Positions 62,251 to 64,000 of a stretch of DNA of 64,000 bases are shown one piece after another. Source of the DNA: Aphelocoma coerulescens (taxonomy: Eukaryota > Chordata > Aves > Passeriformes > Corvidae). The position numbers and the translations under genes were made by a program. A model generated the notes under the pieces. It made no database searches, was not told the DNA's origin, and saw only the letters and a list, made by a program, of their open reading frames with translations. Location: contig NC_091014.1 in NCBI RefSeq assembly GCF_041296385.1, positions 65,976,578 through 66,040,577 on the forward strand. The letters are read 5' to 3'. How positions within the stretch are numbered: position 1 is the stretch's first letter; the number at the start of each line of letters is the position of its first letter.

Positions 62251-64000
62251 CCCTCAGCGTTTGCCTTCTCTGCCACTAGTTTCTGCATTTCCCTCCCATC
62301 TGCCCTTCTCATCACTGCTGTGCTTCCAGCGCTGTCCCCAGGGACAGCCTGGTTTGAGGGCAGCAGGAGCTCTGGATCACTGGGTAGGGCTGCAAAACAG
62401 TCCTAAGAGTGCTTTCCTCTTGGCCATGTTTCTTATGCAAGTCCGCATACAATCAGATAGACGCCAAGTCTTCCTGTACTCCTTCACTCAGTCTGTGACT
62501 CATTAACTTAAGTTCACTTAGATTAGTTCGGTAGGATTTTAAGACCATAGCACTGACATAAAATTTATCTTCTGCATGTCCTTGACAAATGGATTTGAAC
62601 TAACTGCTATTAACAGTACTGTGAAATTTGGTCAGGTTGGTAAGCTTCCTGAGATTGAAAGTGATTCCTCCCTTCCCTACTCTCCTTTTCTTCACTCTCC
62701 TGTGTTGAAAGTTAACAGCACACGTTTGAGGAGAAATCTTGTAAGTTGTTTCTTACACTTCTGACCAGAGCTGCACTTTAGTTTTCTACAGTCTCTCTCA
62801 TTAAATGAGAGATCAAGCTTTCTTTACAGAACACTACAAGGGACATATAGAATCATAAAGACAGCACTTTCTGTAAGGAATTAAGCTTCCGTTTTGCCTG
62901 GAGCATTGTCGAAGCTGGAAATTCTCCGTGCCAGAACACTTAAGACTTTTTTCAATCTAACATCAAAACAGTCATTCATCTCTTTGTTTGGTCAAATAAT
63001 GCTCAAACTTGTTCAAAGATGGAAGAAACAGAACAGGAATTCAGCATAAATCATAGCACTCCCCGGTAGAACAGAGTTCATACTGCGAGGAAAGGGAATT
63101 CCAGTTTGGCAGAGGACAGAACCTGCAGCCTGGGCTAGACTGACACAGAAAATCCCCAACTATTTCACACGGAGTTCATTGAATACAACCACCTTGTGCC
63201 CCAAACGGAGTGCTGATTGCATCTGTGCTACTGCCTGTGAAAATCAGGGCCCACATTCTTATTTTAGGCCAGTTTGGGGACAGTTAATGTAAAAGGAGCA
63301 AGAAATGTGTCTTCAGTCCCGAGTCTGGTGGCACAAACTGTCAGACAGTCTTTTAACAATGAAGAAAATATTCTTCAAATCAGCTATTCCCATGCATTTA
63401 CTTTGGGAGGCTGATGTACTGCTTATACATTATATATATATATATAACATATAATTATATATATTACATTATAATATGTGGATGGAAATGGTATACAATT
63501 TATTACTCTATTTACATATATTTTACTGTATTTCCATATATACACTTACTATACTTTTTATATATATAAAACCTATCATACACACACAACACACACATAG
63601 AGGTACAATAAATTTAGCCCTTGTGCCACAGTGTAAAGGCAGTGTGTTATTTTGGGAGTCATCTTCATATGGAATTTGAACTGGTTCCAGCTTCCAAGGG
63701 AATGGAGATTGATCAGAAATGAGGAATTTACACAACATTTTTGTACAAACAACTAAACTCAGATTTTAGTACAACTTGAGAAATGACAATTTTGTTTTTC
63801 AATGTTTCACTTAAACATCTTTATAATTCACCTAACATCCTTATAACTGCTATGAAACATATTTATAAATGCTATGAAATGATAATTTTGAAGATAAAAA
63901 AAGTAAAGGCAGGACTATTAGTTGGAAAAAAGAAAGTTTCCCAAAAGGCAATTTTTATGAACATCTTAATTTAATATTTTGAGGTTTCTCAAGATACCAC
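62251..64000. other. Upstream flank of PACSIN2, no gene recognised
   Basis: AT-rich sequence with a (TA)n microsatellite near 63.43 kb. In mammals TTLL1 lies upstream of PACSIN2, but no tubulin-tyrosine-ligase motif is visible on either strand, so any such gene begins outside the window. Open frames here are short and without family resemblance. Confidence 0.65.
63425..63477. repeat. (TA)n dinucleotide repeat and AT-rich flank
   Basis: A pure TA core lies at about 63430-63446, followed by interrupted ATAT/ATTA words. Confidence 0.9.

Noticed and set aside
62250..64000. TTLL1 3' exons (expected upstream neighbour in mammals)
   Set aside because: No tubulin-tyrosine-ligase-like residues are visible on either strand. 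The sequence is AT-rich and non-coding in appearance.

Overview
This is a vertebrate nuclear window, almost certainly from a bird. It holds one protein-coding gene, read on the minus strand: PACSIN2 (syndapin-2), an F-BAR/SH3 protein of endocytosis and caveolae. All ten coding exons can be placed to the base from splice sites and reading frame. They join into an uninterrupted 484-residue protein (1,455 nt with the stop), close to the 486 residues of the human protein. The avian assignment rests on CR1 LINE fragments (about 6.65-7.09 kb, 30.55-31.94 kb, 32.6 kb and 37.9 kb) and on LTR sequence that I recognise as typical of bird endogenous retroviruses (about 53.8 kb and 55.0-55.8 kb).

Layout from left to right: 1-7.5 kb is the intergenic flank downstream of PACSIN2, with an (AAT)n microsatellite, a CR1 fragment and one exon-like segment that I could not assign. 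7.5-9.2 kb is the probable 3' UTR. 9.2-23.0 kb holds coding exons 11 to 3, with introns of 0.7-3.8 kb. 23.0-33.7 kb is a 10.7 kb intron. Exon 2, with the start codon, lies at 33.75-33.86 kb. 33.9-61.3 kb is a first intron of about 27 kb containing the LTRs, one CR1 and low-complexity tracts. About 60.75-62.25 kb is a CpG island with a TATA-less promoter (inverted CCAAT boxes and GC boxes), one clear non-coding first exon and a second candidate first exon. 62.3-64 kb is AT-rich upstream flank with no gene that I can support.

The protein reads N to C as an F-BAR domain (about residues 11-290, exons 2-7), a basic linker with the conserved TLSRREKKK segment, a disordered region with three NPF motifs, and a C-terminal SH3 domain. 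Exon 9, which carries the first NPF, is 114 nt long. It is flanked by like intron phases and has a weak 5' splice site and a tandem AG acceptor, so it looks like a regulated cassette.

I found no CRISPR array, operon, tRNA or rRNA, and no undescribed multi-gene system. The points worth a second look are alternative splicing and promoter architecture of PACSIN2, an alternative first exon that would create a short uORF, strand-asymmetric G-quadruplex motifs at the promoter, and a few unexplained segments in the introns and flank.
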